NCBI GenBank assembly: GCA_002224055.1
Contig: AZLU01000058.1
Location: 1 to 64,000, forward strand
DNA: 64,000 bases
Direction of reading: 5' to 3'
Source: Pezizomycotina sp. ARF18
Lineage: Eukaryota; Ascomycota
In this document: positions 36,945 to 48,766 of the stretch, in pieces
Numbering within the stretch: position 1 is the stretch's first letter
Layout of the letters: each line of letters opens with the position of its first letter
Program-made: the position numbers and the translations under genes
Notes under the pieces: model-generated
Seen by the model: the letters and a program-made list of their open reading frames with translations, nothing else
What the model was told of the DNA's origin: nothing
The model's database searches: none

Positions 36945-37620
36945 TTCTTTAAAATTAAAAACTAGGCTTATCCTGTCCGAAACCCTAACCATAATTAAAA
37001 TAATATAAAAACGCGTTAAAAAATTAAAAACAAAGCTCGCTTACAACTCCACAAGCCCCATCTCTCTTTTTTTTTTTTTTTTGTAAAGCAAAGGGCTCAA
37101 TGTTATAGAAATCTGCCTCAGTAATATACTAGTACGAACTAATATATATTGAAAAATTAATATACACTAGGGAATACTATAATATTATATTTTATAATAT
37201 AGTAACTTATACCTTATAATATAGTGGCTTATACCTTTATAATGTTATACCTTTATAATATAGTGGCTTATACCTTATAATGTTATACCTTTATAATATA
37301 GATTAATTTTTATAAAAAATTAATATATATTTAAGACCTAAATTTTTTTTTAATTAATAAAAAATTTATAATTAATAAATATATTATTATATAATATATA
37401 TTTTATATAAAGATAACCGCGATAATGATATAAATAATAGTTTATTTTAAATGTTATTATATTTAAAGATTTTATATTAAAATATATTTTTAAGAAAAAC
37501 CTATATAATATATTAGAAATTTTTCTTATTTTTTAAAAAATTATAAATAAGATATTATTTTATATTTTATAGGTACTAATAAAATTAAATCTATAATTAT
37601 AGCAAGTCCGATGTTTGACC
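36945..37620. repeat. AT-rich RIP-like patch with short tandem repeats
   Basis: A 0.68-kb AT-rich island with the same CA/TG depletion as the first 8 kb. It contains tandem repeats of a word like TATACCTTATAATATAGTGGCT (as TATACCTTATAA + TATAGTGGC) between about 37190 and 37310, and a poly-T run at 37066-37082. It is probably a small mutated repeat copy; no element ends were identified. Confidence 0.6.
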
Positions 37621-39463
37621 TGACTATAATATAAGAAATATGATGGGGTTCGAACTTTTTGGTATTGAAAACCCTGTAGGCTTTCTTTCCCCACGGGTAT
37701 ACACCAGGTAAGGATTACACTCGTTTCTATCCCTTGTCACCGCCATCTGCCTATGCATTTGTAGTATATGAAAGCTGTCACTGCATTTTCAATATCCATA
37801 CGGATACTTCCAAGTTTAATTGAAGGCCTGAAGGACATTTCGTATCATCCTGAGAGTCGGAACTTAGTGCAGATTATCGTGATATATATTTTGCTTTCCT
37901 CCGATGTTGTTGTTAGCATGTTCGCCAATACGGGATCGGCAGTGCACAGTGCAGGTGCAGGGCACACGAGGGTGGTACATTGCTGAGCGCCCCCACTTTG
38001 ATGAACCATCCACAGAAAATTATGACACAAGCGTACGCTATCCCGCAGAAGAAAGAGGCAAAAACCGGTCGTGGAACCTAGAACCTGTCCACTCTGGCGT
38101 GTTGTCTGGAGACATTCATGCCTGAAGAAAATGGAGAATCCATTTGCTATATCGAAATGTTACAGAATCTGCTCTGGATATCCTCCGAGAACTTTCTATT
38201 GGGGGTTGAGGAAGACCATTTACATCACTTCTCCTTGGAGCTGACGCTCATAATTCTGCCTGAAACCTGAAAAATTGCCTAGAGGTTTTCTGACGATGTT
38301 GGATTAAGGGACTCCGCGGCTCAAAAAGAACGGATCGTGAAGGGTTGCAGTCATTGCCTCACTCGTGTGTGAGAGAAAGTAACATCTCCAGCTCGTTATC
38401 CCCGGCCTGTCCTGTTGCCTCATATTTGCCAATCATTCTTATCTCACGCATATCGATATACTTATATTTCTCTCTTCCCATCGGAAGAATTCTGTGGATC
38501 ATTATAACGCCGAATAGCTAGCGTGAATAGCTTCGGAAGAAAATACCCTGTGGTCCGTGAACCGTTGAATCGGGTGCTATCATGCAAACCCTTCTCAACG
38601 ACCAGATTAGGGTACCTGCTTGCGAATCCCAGCCTAGCCAGTCAGGTTTTAATACTAATTTTTCCTCTGCTTTGTTTCCTTTAAATTCCTAGCTAATCGT
38701 ATCGATCCCTACTTTGAAGGCATCCAGATTCTCCTATTCCTATCACCTATTTATCTGATTACTCTTCACCCTTTTCCACACACTCCTTTTTTGGTGTCAT
38801 AAAAGGACGTAAAACAAGCAGAAGTAATGAAATTCTTTGCTGATCGGTAGAAAGGTATTAGGATCTCTCCTTTCAAAGAATGTATATAGTGGGTCACTTA
38901 GTTATAGCTGATGACGTCTTGGCTCGCCTGTCTTCTCCCTATAAATCAGTTCGGGAAATAGGCGAGTTCTAGCTCCCCCAAACTCGTTCGTTAATAGCAT
39001 AAGGTAGTAAGGATTAGTGCCAAATAGGCTGAGCCAAGGGCCAAGCGCAGGAAGTAGAGGCTATGAAGCCAAAAGACCAACCTGTGATCAGGACTTTGTA
39101 TCCGGTGAGTGTTCTTGCTTTATAGGATCGGCCAAGCTGCAGCAAACATTGCTGTTATTTCCTTTATCATTATTATTGTCTTTTCATTAATTTCGATTCG
39201 ATGGGAATTGGTATCAGAATTACTCTTAGAATCCGAAAAAAAAAACAAAAAATAAAATTAAAAAAATAAAAATAAAAATAAACAATTCTATTAATGAATT
39301 GATTTAGAAAAAGAAAAAGGTTGAGGTTGAGTGGGCGAGGCATTCTTCAATTTATAAAAAGGCTTCACCAGCTTTTTTCCTACCTCTTACCAAATACATT
39401 CAACCTCACAGGTATCAACATTCACATCATCATTATTATTTACGAACGACAACAATCTCTCGA
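37621..39463. other. Intergenic upstream of aquaporin
   Basis: Ordinary composition. A possible short exon MKPKDQPVIRTLYP followed by GTGAGT occurs at 39063-39104, but nothing connects to it. Pyrimidine- and A-rich tracts precede the aquaporin start. Confidence 0.4.
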
Positions 39464-40621
39464 CATGACTTATTACGATCGAAAGGAAACCTGGCTGGAC
39501 CGTGGCCATGGCTTCCCACGCATCAGATGGATGAACAGACATATCAAGATCGTCAGTAACCGACTCTCAACAAACACTTTCGTCTTCTCAGCCTCCTTTA
39601 ACTGACTCAATGTTTTCTTCTTCATAGATCTCGTTGCTGCCATCGGCGAGTACGTAGGTACGTGACTGTAGCTTCAATTCTGAAGGGGACTTATACTAGT
39701 TGGTGCCAATTGCTCGGCGGCATGACCTCAGCTGGCCTGGTCTCCGCTATATTTCCTGGACCATTGAATTTCAAGACAACCCTGGAGCGTAAGTTCCTCC
39801 TCATTCTGCTATACGCGTGTGTCGATACCGATTTCAAAGGCAATACCAGCTAACACTTCACCTGTTAACAGCACACACATCGGCCACCCCGGTCTCTTCA
39901 TCGAAATGTTCCTAACGGTAGAGCTGATGTTAACGATTTCATGTTAGCTGCTGAGGTCTGTTACAAACTCCGTTCTTGTTTAATGAGAACCCACAACCTG
40001 TCTTTCGGCCAACATGACGCTGCATGGAAACCAGAAAACAAAAGCAACTTTCCTGGCGCCCGTAGGAATCGGGCTGGCCCTCTTTATCGCAGAATTGGCA
40101 GGCGTTTTCTTTACTGGTAGGTTTTCCACCTCCTCAACTCTTTGTTTACACGATGGTCCCGAATACTGACTTAGGCTACGTAGGCGGATCACTCAACCCA
40201 GCTCGCTCGTTCGGGCCGTGCGTCGCTACTCGCGTGAGTTTTGATCTCTCCTCCATCAGAACATAAAATCTGGCTTTCTATAGCTCTAAACTGATTATTG
40301 TTATGCTTTGTGCAGTCTTTTGAGGGTTATCACTGGATTTACTGTAAGTCTTTACCAGACCTTCCAATCCGATCACTGAAAGGGCCTGTTTTGCTAAAAC
40401 CAACCGTTTCATCTACAGGGCTCGGTCTGTGCATGGGCAGCGTCATCGCCGCCGGCTTCTACAAGCTGCTCCGCGTCCTCGAGTACGAAGCAGCAAATCC
40501 CGAACAGGGTGAAGGAGGAGGCTCGCCGTTGAAATCCACCCACCGTCTTCCAGCAGCAACAAGGACCCACTGGCAGGAGCAGCCACGATCTGGGGGCGGG
40601 CCGACGATCGCTGATCCATAG
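39464..40621 (+). pseudogene. Aquaporin/aquaglyceroporin lacking its first NPA half
   Basis: A MIP-family channel for water or small solutes in a cell membrane. Exon 1 starts MTYYDRKETWLDRGHG. After an intron (GT at 39552, acceptor TTCATAG to 39627) the start of helix 1 reads LVAAIGEYVG. Homology then jumps to TVASILKG and QLLGGMTSAGLVSAIFPG (helix 3). Later exons give LFIEMFLTVEL, KATFLAPVGIGLALFIAELAGVF, and YVGGSLNPARSFGPCVATR with the second NPA box and its following Arg. Then come FEGYHWIY and LGLCMGSVIAAGFYKLLRVLEYEAANP. Roughly 65-80 residues covering the rest of helix 1, helix 2 and the first NPA box are missing, and frames do not join cleanly there or in the LTVEL exon. Such a protein could not form a normal pore, so the gene is a decayed copy or the assembly has a deletion. 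Confidence 0.8.
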
Positions 40622-41240
40622 AGCGACCGTCGAATCAACGATTTGACTAAGTTTTACCCTGCGATAAACGTGTTTAAACCTGACTTACGTTCAGGTTGTA
40701 TAAAAAAACAAAAAAGTTGGCCTGGTTCATGGATCGCGTTAGTTGCTGCAATGTCTACAACGAACAAAAGTATCTCGTGTCGTCAACAAATCACCTTCTC
40801 TAAAGCTTAATAGTCTGTTTTGGCTCGCAAATATTCTCGTTTTTTCATATTCCATTTTATTTCTCTCGATTCGAATACAATTCACGACTGGCAAGAAGTC
40901 TCTCGATGCTTCCTGTAATGTGTACACGATGGAATGCCTTTGTTTTCATAAAACTCACATAATAATCATTTATAGAGGCCGTTGTTTATCATCACCAATC
41001 AGTGTATCAAACAGACTTTCATTATCGAGTCAACTAAATCATTCATTACCGCGTGTATACACGTACGAAAGCAATAATTAATACAAAAACATTACATTAC
41101 AAAACCACCCAACCGTTATTGCATGATGTTGCTCCATGCTATCCTAAAATTATTCAAACATCTGTACCAAACGTTGAGTTATTCCTTCTCCTTATACCCG
41201 CAACGAGAGGCGTCTCCTCGTCGGCCTGCGCTACGACAGA
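40622..41240. other. Intergenic, no gene seen
   Basis: Short overlapping frames on both strands without recognisable content. Confidence 0.5.
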
Positions 41241-41849
41241 ATGCTGTCGCGGCCGCACAAGCCTCTTCGCCTTCTTGGCCTCCTGGCAGCCTGCATCCTC
41301 TTTGCAGCCTCGGCGGCCGATATCGACACGTTGAGTGAAGGATTACCGCCATCACCCAGCGAAGGATCACCACGGCTCGGTCCGTACAGTGGAATCAATC
41401 TCAAATTATCGATCAGCGCGCGCATAAACTTACTCCGTGTCTCCTACCTCTTTAACTAATCCGCCCAGTTTCCCTTATACTAAACCTACACGCTAACCTC
41501 TAGCTTATCTATTACGAGCTCGTAACGTCTAAGTCTAGATTATCTACGCGAAAATCTCTATAATTATTCTTAATAAACTTTTACATCTATTCCTTTAGGG
41601 TTTCAATATCTTTACTAACAGTACCGAAGCTGACGTTAACTTTATAATTTTTAGTATTACGCCGGAGCGGGAGACGTTATCGACTTACTTTATATTAAGA
41701 ATATTATTAGGGAGCTATATCGTTTTATTAGTCGCGATATTGCGGAAGATAATATAGAGGAGGGCGGTCTACTTAATAACGAGCTCGCAACCGTCGATAT
41801 TAACGCGGTCGCCGACGTCGTAGGGGTGCTACAAAAAAACATCAGTTAA
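41241..41849 (+). pseudogene. Putative secreted protein with RIP-mutated 3' half
   Basis: The start at ATG 41241 encodes MLSRPHKPLRLLGLLAAC followed by ILFAASAADI, a convincing signal peptide, then a Ser/Pro-rich stretch. From about 41455 the DNA becomes AT-rich and CA/TG-poor and the frame is interrupted. Near the end, frames on the same strand read FNIFTNSTEADVNFIIF and DVIDLLYIKNIIRELYRF, then an acidic stretch closing VADVVGVLQKNIS before a stop at about 41849. No family is recognised. Its 3' end abuts the broken end of the channel fragment on the other strand. Confidence 0.35.
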
Positions 41850-42965
41850 TACTGTTGATAGGTGACTATAACGGTAGTATAGAGAGGTTGTTTTGCTACC
41901 TTGACGAAGATGAAATGATCGAACCAACTAGATCCTGGATAGTACAGAGAATGCAAAACTGTACCGAGGAGCAGCGAGCTAGCGTAGTTGAATACGCTCT
42001 TGACGCTGTCGACGTAAAAGCTCACGAAGATGAAAACGCAGATAACCGCCGCGACGAAGGTCATGAGGACGTTGAAGTCGGAGCTGGTCTGCTGAATATC
42101 TCCAATGCTCTTTCTGAGGGCGCGGCTCTCACGGCTGATTCCATGAACCGCTGCGATCATCTCCTCAAGCGTAACGTCGCGTTGTGATCGTGGTCTAGAA
42201 CGCCGAACGCCTGCTTGGCTTCTATGTGAGCGTTCTCGTCCCCTCCGAGGACCTCAACCAGATCGCTCTGGAGGAATGCCGTCTGGTACTCTTCGACGAA
42301 GGACGTCCGAATGCGCTTCGCTAGCGCCTCGGAGGTGGCAGTGCAGTTCTTTTCAATTGCCGTCAAGACAATACCGTACGACGACTTGGATTGAAGGCCG
42401 TAGCACACCGTGTGCTCCCGAAATCTCCTTCGCGACGCCGCCCACGACGGCGGTAATGTTCTTCGGCAGCGCGTCAGCGCCGGGTACGAACGACCTGCTA
42501 CCCAACAAGATCCGGTCTTCTTCCTGGAACTCGGGACAATGATCCGGATACAAACCCTCGCGCAATCGTACAGCCTAGCGAGTAACTTCGCGGATCCTTT
42601 ATTCGTCTTGATCTTACACGCGAAGCAGGTCTGCCTGTACCTTTCCCGAACGATCCGCATGATGACGTTCTTGCCAAGATGATAACAGTGGAAATGACTG
42701 CACCGCAAAGCCGGATTAAACTTGCTCCATCCACGGCTGGACGTCGTACTTGCGGTCGTGAGGGGCTGCTGGATGGTCATCATAGGGCGGAAGCTGATGA
42801 TGTTGGCGATGCCGCAGCCGACAAGAGAGAGGGAGGCCTCGAGGGACTGAATTACTTTATAGTACTTGCGCGTGGCCATGCTGATTACGCCCGCGGCGGC
42901 TTGGAAGATTATGGGAAAGGTCTTTGCGATTAGCTTCAGCGAGACCCAGAGGGAACCCCGGATTA
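41846..42965 (-). pseudogene. Fungal MscS-type mechanosensitive channel, fragment truncated at both ends
   Basis: Related to fungal Msy1/Msy2, endomembrane channels with an EF-hand that help cells survive hypo-osmotic shock. On the minus strand: SLWVSLKLIAKTFPIIFQ (42930 on), GVISMATRKYYKVIQSLEAS and LVGCGIAN; in other frames GKNVIMRIVRE, ARLYDCAREGLYPDHCPEF, QEEDRILLG, LAKRIRTSFVEE. These are followed by the EF-hand-like FGVLDHDHNA, then TLRL, MIAAVHGISRESRALRKSIG, and FNVLMTFVAAVICVFIFVSF, the first MscS pore helix. The family continues into a second pore helix and a beta domain. Here homology fades after LGTVLHSLYYPG and ends at 41846. The N-terminal helices upstream of WVSLKL are also absent. 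Several frame breaks lie between 42300 and 42800. Confidence 0.75.
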
Positions 42966-44201
42966 TCTCGATCTATATAGTTATACTCGTAATTTAGCAA
43001 CCTATTTTTTTCTTTGAATTGTGCGTAAAGAGGAGTGGGACTCGAAGCGAGAGACAACAAGTAGTGTGCACTACCAAGGAAGTGCCTTGTGCTAACGTAT
43101 GCTTCTGCAAGCCTGCAGAGATAGTATTAATAGTAGAGCGAATGATGTATGACTACCCTTCAAGATCATCAGAGATTGGCGGGCTGCGACGCTTCTTAAT
43201 CTTCTCGCTTCTGTTCAAGCTACCAAAACTGCCGATAAGGCCTTTTTCCGGCGAGGCTGCGATAATTGCTTCGCTCTTCTGCGGCACCTCCGACAGTTCC
43301 TAATTTTATCATCGGCGCCTCTAGCTCAAGGGGGAAAAAGAGCCCACGAGCTTGTGTGTGTGGGTGTAGAAACACCAAAGGTCTCGAATACATCCAATCG
43401 GTTTACTCTTCCGGTTGTTTGTCTTCAGCTAGAAGATAAGACACTGGATCGAGAAAAAGCATGGCTGCAGGGTTCTTCTCTCCAGATTCCAGCCTGGCTG
43501 GATCACTTCGACGATAACAGTGGACATCTTGGCGCAAGATGGCTTGAAAGCACCCGTGAATCTAGTTCTGATCTCTATGAAGTTCATAGATCGTCGTCAA
43601 CGCGATGGATCATCCTGAAATGGAAATTTCGTGCCGGAAATACTCTATCGGAGACCAAACCAAATTAGGTGGCACTACAAATAAACAGGTGCATAAGCGA
43701 ACTTTCTTGGCAAGTTTTGTGAGAGAGCGTTGATCCCTTTTTTAGGACTAGCTCGTCCTTCACGATCCGAGATTCCAGCCAATCATGGACAGCGATATTC
43801 AGCGAGAGGCACGACGCCCTTAGACTTTTCGGAAAATGTGCCAAGAGGAGTTAAGCGAGAGTTTCGGGTGAAGAACTGACGAGAGCTCGGTCAGTTAAGG
43901 GGGAGGTATATATATCAGACAGATAAGGAGTTTATAATGTTGACGCCTGAATGTTGTGATATATAAGATCTTGCGGTATTTCCGAGTCTAGCGTCCTACC
44001 CGTGCATCCAACTTGAACCCAGCTTCTAGGCTCCGGTAGATTCCTGTATAGCTGAGCAAAACTCGTAGGAGGGTTGCGTGGAATTTTTGACGCGGCTGCA
44101 GTTCAGATAAAAGTCTGTGGCTGCTCAGAGGGCGCCTCCGTGACGCCTCTTCTACGAACAGTATTTTTGATTTTGTAAATATAAACTTATAAGGGTCTCA
44201 T
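42966..44201. other. Intergenic, no gene seen
   Basis: Short frames only, such as 43354-43668 plus, without recognisable content. If the channel gene were whole its first helices should lie at 42966-43700, but I find none. Confidence 0.45.
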
Positions 44202-46433
44202 GATGGCCTCGATTACAGGTCTTCATACAGCCCTCGCTGGAAACAATACAACGTGCTTAAGGGATTCCACCAGGACGACTTCGCAGACATGTCGAAAGAA
44301 TTGGTATCGATACCTCCACGAACGAACTCGACCAGTTCCACAATGGTATATTTTTTTATATTCTTTCAAGAAGACATTTCGTTATAATTATTTATTCTGT
44401 TTCTTCAAGAAACACGGCTGACTTTTACGTTCAGAGAATGGTGAAAAGCCCCGTCGTGCCCATGGGGAAGTTTCCAGGGAATGGCGTCCCGGTTTATAGA
44501 GAGATTACCGTGGATCTCTCTGACCGCTTTGGTCCTCGTCCTCTCCCTCTGCGCCGGTATGCTCGTCGTCCTCGGCCTGTCAGACGGCCAGGACTCGTCT
44601 AAGTGGTGCGTCAGCACCTTCATCTTCCGCGGGAAAGGATACACCTTCCGCCCACGGTCTCGGTATGGCTCTCAACGATGAGTCTTATCGCCGGGAAGCT
44701 CGTCGGTCTCGCCTTCGCCGAGGCCGTTACCTTGCGTGGTGGAATTACGCCATGAAGGGAGGATCCCTCCGCCAGATGCATCTGAACTGGGAAGCCGGCC
44801 ACAGCGTCTTTGTGGCGGTCAGGTCCCTCATCAGTAGAATTTCCGCATGTTCAATATGATCTGCCTCGCGAGCATTGCATTCGCCATTTTCTCCGCCCAT
44901 GAGCCGTTGATGCAGAACGCGAGTTCCCAGCGCACGGTGTACCCTAACAGGGCCGCCGCGATCTCAGCTGAGCTAGCGAACCAGCTCCCGCCTGGCTTCG
45001 CAGGCGTCGCGGCGGTTGCGGGCCGGACACAAACTACCTCACACCTGATATGTCCCATATCATGAAGGCCTTCAACGCGAATGACCCTATAAAGCTAAAG
45101 ACTTCCGGCTGCGGCAATCAGTCCGACGACGCCACAGTGTGCACCTTTACACTCCCCGCAGTGGGTTTCAACTTCAACTGCTACAAGGACGCCGTCGAAA
45201 CGCACGACCCTGTCAGCAAACCTGAATTCCTCACCTCCGACGAGCTCGCAAGCGGTGAAGTCTCGAGGACTACGTTCGACGTCGGCTTCGCCTGGGATCT
45301 GGAACTCGATCCGAAACACATAGGCAACACCGACCCAAAAAGCGGACACTCAAACGGGTACTGGAACGTCCAGCTGACCGTCCTCTTCAAATCTGTCGCC
45401 AGCTGCGACGCGAACATGTCCCGTCGCATCTGCACTTTGACTCCTGCCAAGGTAGCATACCCCGTCCAAATTAACCTCGGAGCGGCAAAGCTCCTCGACC
45501 CCTCAACCCTGTTGAGTTCAACGCCTCGAGCCCCATCAAATCCGAAAACGCCAAGATCGATAAACCGTTAGAGCTCCTCTCGAACCCCTTGGCGTCTTCG
45601 ATCGAGCCAACAATCCGCCTACTACCACGCCGTGGGCGGGATCATGAGGGCGCTCCAGTCCGCCATGTCGTCGTCCTATCTCTATACCAAAGATTCACCG
45701 TAGATAACTCTACGACCCTCCCTCCGTCGGCACGGGGAGCGAGCAGCAATCAAAACCGGAGGGTTTACTGGCGGACCTCTTCGTCTCCGATAAATTCCAG
45801 CGCGATAACAACAGCATGCTCGCGTCCGCCTGCGAGGTCTTTTTCGACGACCCGTTCCAGTACGTCATCAACAACATCGCGAGATCATGTTCCGTATTTC
45901 AATCGCGATCGCAGAACACGACATCCGCATCCCTGATTACCTTTCGGATGACGTCGAAGATCCCAACGCGAAGTACTGGGCCACCGTAACGGACCAAAAT
46001 GGAGACCTCCGCTACGCTGTTACACAGTACAAGACCAACAAATGGTTCGCGCTGTCTGGAGCGCTCGTGATGGTGCTGTGCGTCGCCGCGATCGTGCCGC
46101 TGTTCTGGGGCTTCTGGAACCTCGGACGGCAGGTCAGTCTGTCGCCGATAGAGATGCTAAGGCCCTTCACGGCGGCACAGATTCCGCATCTCCGCAGAAG
46201 GGCCCAGGAGTGTATTTGCAATGGCCGCGGAGAGGGGCGGTGCTGAGAACGAAGGCTCGAACGCAGACGGAAGATCTGATAGACATGTTGGGCACATCAG
46301 GGTCAGGTACGGTGAGGTGGCGCCGCAGAAACTCGGGTTGGTCCCGAAGATACGGTGGCGCCGATTGCGAGGGGACAGGTTTACCGTTGAAAGTACATTA
46401 GGAGACCTGAGATGTGAGAAAAAAAGAAAATAA
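44202..46433 (+). CDS. Large fungal membrane protein of unknown function, copy A
   Basis: Unknown function. The probable N-terminal cytosolic part is in exon(s) before 44440. Then a helix LPWISLTALVLVLSLCAGML, a helix SVWLSTMSLIAGKLVGLAF followed by AEAVTLAWWNYAMKGGSLR, and a helix NMICLASIAFAIFSAHEPL. An extracellular domain rich in Cys and Asn follows (45050-45560 is clean: SHIMKAFNANDPIK, then VCTFTLPAVGFNFNC and SNGYWNVQLTVLF). The last helix is WFALSGALVMVLCVAAIVPL, followed by FWGFWNLGRQVSLSPIEM and a basic tail with VRYGEVAPQKLGLVP. This plan (three helices, outer domain, one helix, GFWxLGR-type motif) is shared by a large uncharacterised fungal family. At least four frame changes are needed. 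The start is uncertain. Confidence 0.55.
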
Positions 46434-47316
46434 GAGAAAAGGTAAGCAATTGAAGCTTAACCGCTCTATGTATTACATAGAATTTACTGTCTCATGAGTT
46501 TAAGAATATAATCTGTTCCGCTTGATATCAAGCCTTGTAATAATGGACACGTCGTACCACTGGCAATAAGCTGGAAGGCGGCATTTCAGTAAATGAGTTC
46601 TTTTATTTTCCGATTGACCTCGCATGTGCTGATTTAGTCTGTATAAATGAGTATTTTAATTGCTCATATGTAAATTCTCTTTGAATCCTCATCTTGAATC
46701 CTCATCTGAATCTTCATGCAGTAATCCTTCCAAGTCAGCCTCCTCCAACCCCTCTGAGTCCCCGATTATCTTTGGTAAAGTTCCCGTCACAAATATGACA
46801 ACAATGTCGTATCTGTGGACTGAAGCCTCGCGAAAGATCACAGAGTGAGCAAGACTCAAATAAAAGGCATATTGGCCTTAAAATATCAGAATACCGGTAA
46901 AGGTAATGTGTGCTATGATAATAACATATTCATAAAGAGAATAACACTCTTGAATACGGGCGTAAAAGCTAAAGCCTGGGCCATGCCTAACGATATAGTG
47001 GGTGTCGTTAAATTGAGATAGGAAAGCTAGGCTTTGTTTATATACTAATGTTAAACGTATACTGGTATATTCAGCCTCACCACCATGACGTAGAGAGCTT
47101 TCAGGTTTCTTAGGAAAGAAATAATGATTCATTATTAGATACATGATCGTCTGACATTCTGGATTCTGCTATAACGAAATCATGATTGGAAGTAAAATAG
47201 AAAGATAAAATGAGAGATAAGACAAGATGGATCATGGTAGAATTTCTTTTGTCATTCTGTGATGTAGAGATAAAGGCAATTTTAATTTTAAATTTTTTTT
47301 TTTTGGCGGGTTGTGT
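46434..47316. other. Intergenic between convergent genes
   Basis: AT-richer DNA with short imperfect repeats of TCTTGAATCCTCATC-type words at 46680-46710 and a poly-T tract at about 47294-47304. No gene. Confidence 0.5.
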
Positions 47317-48766
47317 TTAGTATAGCTGCTCAATGTCACTCCTCAGACGCGCCGCTTGCTTATTATCCCGCTGAAACTCCACGGTCAGGGATCCGATATC
47401 CGCCGCAATCTTATCCGTGATTATCACGAACAATCTCTCTAGAACGTAGGCCAAGTCTTTGCCGTTCGAAAGGACGCCTTGCTGGCTAGTGAAAATTGGG
47501 TGATGTAGGTAGCTGTGCAGACACGTTAGAGCTTCGAAGAGATCACTCCGGACTGGGGCGCGATCCGCCTGCTTGTTGCCCTTGAAGACGCTGTGAACAG
47601 CCTTGTGAAGCATATCAAGCATGTTGTGTCCGGCCCGCCGACGTTCAGCGGCCACGAGGAGCAGATCGTGGATCTGATCGTCCGTGACGGCTTGGGAATT
47701 CTCAATGTAAGATGATGTCTCGTGAAGATACTTTATAGCCGCATGGAAGAGCACCATCCTATCGCCGTCGTGGCTCGGGATCTGGAACCACCTTGTGGAT
47801 GGGATGCGCACTTTGAGGCGCATCAGGTTCCTGCGCTTCTGTAGCTCGTCGTACACATCGTGATAACGCGATAGCATGGCTTCCTCTGATGTGAACTGGT
47901 GTCCGCTGGCTCGGAGGCGCAGGAAAATAGAGCTGATTTCAGCTTGGCATCCTGGAGATACATCGTTAATTAGTCCAAGTAACAAACCAGAGTTATTTTG
48001 TGGATAGACACTCACCGAAATCGAAGATGTATCTGCGCTCAATGCTTGAGTCCGGGCAGAGATTGTAACAATATTTTGGGTTCCAAGCTTTCCCAATGGC
48101 TCCCGGCTTCAGACAGTTGTCACACATCTCACCGTCTCCTTTACAGGCCTGAACGAAGTTGCAAACCATATATTTAGCAAGGCTATATAAACGTGAAGTA
48201 GGGTGAAATAATTAACTTACACCCTTCTGTTGGGCTAGACATTTGAGACACATCTTCTTTCCTTCGGTGGGATAAGATATCCCGACGACTCCGAGCGATG
48301 AATGCCCTTTCGAGACCGAACGCCATTGAAAGCCGGATTGTAGTCGTCCAGCGAGAACTCAGTTGGATTAGCAGGGCCTGGAAAGCCTTGCTGTAAATCC
48401 ATAGAGTTTGGCGACGTGGAACTGTACCCGTTCTGGCTGCTAGATGAGCCTGAAGGAGACGTTCCTAGCATGCCGAAGGAGTTTGCAATAGTCTGGTCCG
48501 TAATAAGGTGGAGTGGAACCGATTCCGCCCGAAGGCGTAGAAGTTTGTGGGTATAGCTCCAGGAAATGTCTCCCCTTGAGCATCCAATCCAAGCATATTT
48601 GCTTCTGGAGCGTATCCGAAGTTACCATAGCCAACAGCAGCAGCTGCAGCCATTAGGGAAGCGTCGGGAAGCTAAGACCGGTTGGGTTGTTCATCCACGA
48701 TTCATCGTCTGGATGATAACCAGCAAACTCAGAGTTTTGTTGATTGATGTATTTAGAAGACGACAT
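47317..48766 (-). CDS. Zn-cluster-like transcription regulator
   Basis: Three exons. Exon 1 (48221-48766) starts MSSSKYINQQNSEFAGY and is a polar Ser/Gly/Pro-rich leader ending in KKMCLKCLAQQKG. A 72-bp intron (48149-48220) follows, then exon 2 (48016-48148) ACKGDGEMCDNCLKPGA. Next is a 64-bp intron, and exon 3 (47317-47951), an alpha-helical domain ending RSDIEQLY. The Cys pattern C-x2-C-x7-C-x6-C-x2-C with a further Cys downstream resembles a fungal binuclear zinc cluster, but the basic residues usual between the second and third Cys are few and the first spacing is longer. The intron splitting the cluster is typical of such genes. Within exon 1 the frame changes near 48660 and near 48530, so indels are suspected. 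It probably acts in the nucleus; the target is unknown. Confidence 0.6.

Noticed and set aside
37640-37660. GGGGTTCGAAC word suggesting a tRNA T-arm
   Set aside because: No cloverleaf could be built around it; the flanks give no acceptor or anticodon stems.
42276-42933. Plus-strand frames opposite the MscS fragment
   Set aside because: Antisense shadows; the minus strand carries the conserved channel motifs.
45095-45450. Minus-strand frames opposite the clean part of membrane protein A
   Set aside because: These are shadows of the plus-strand coding sequence.
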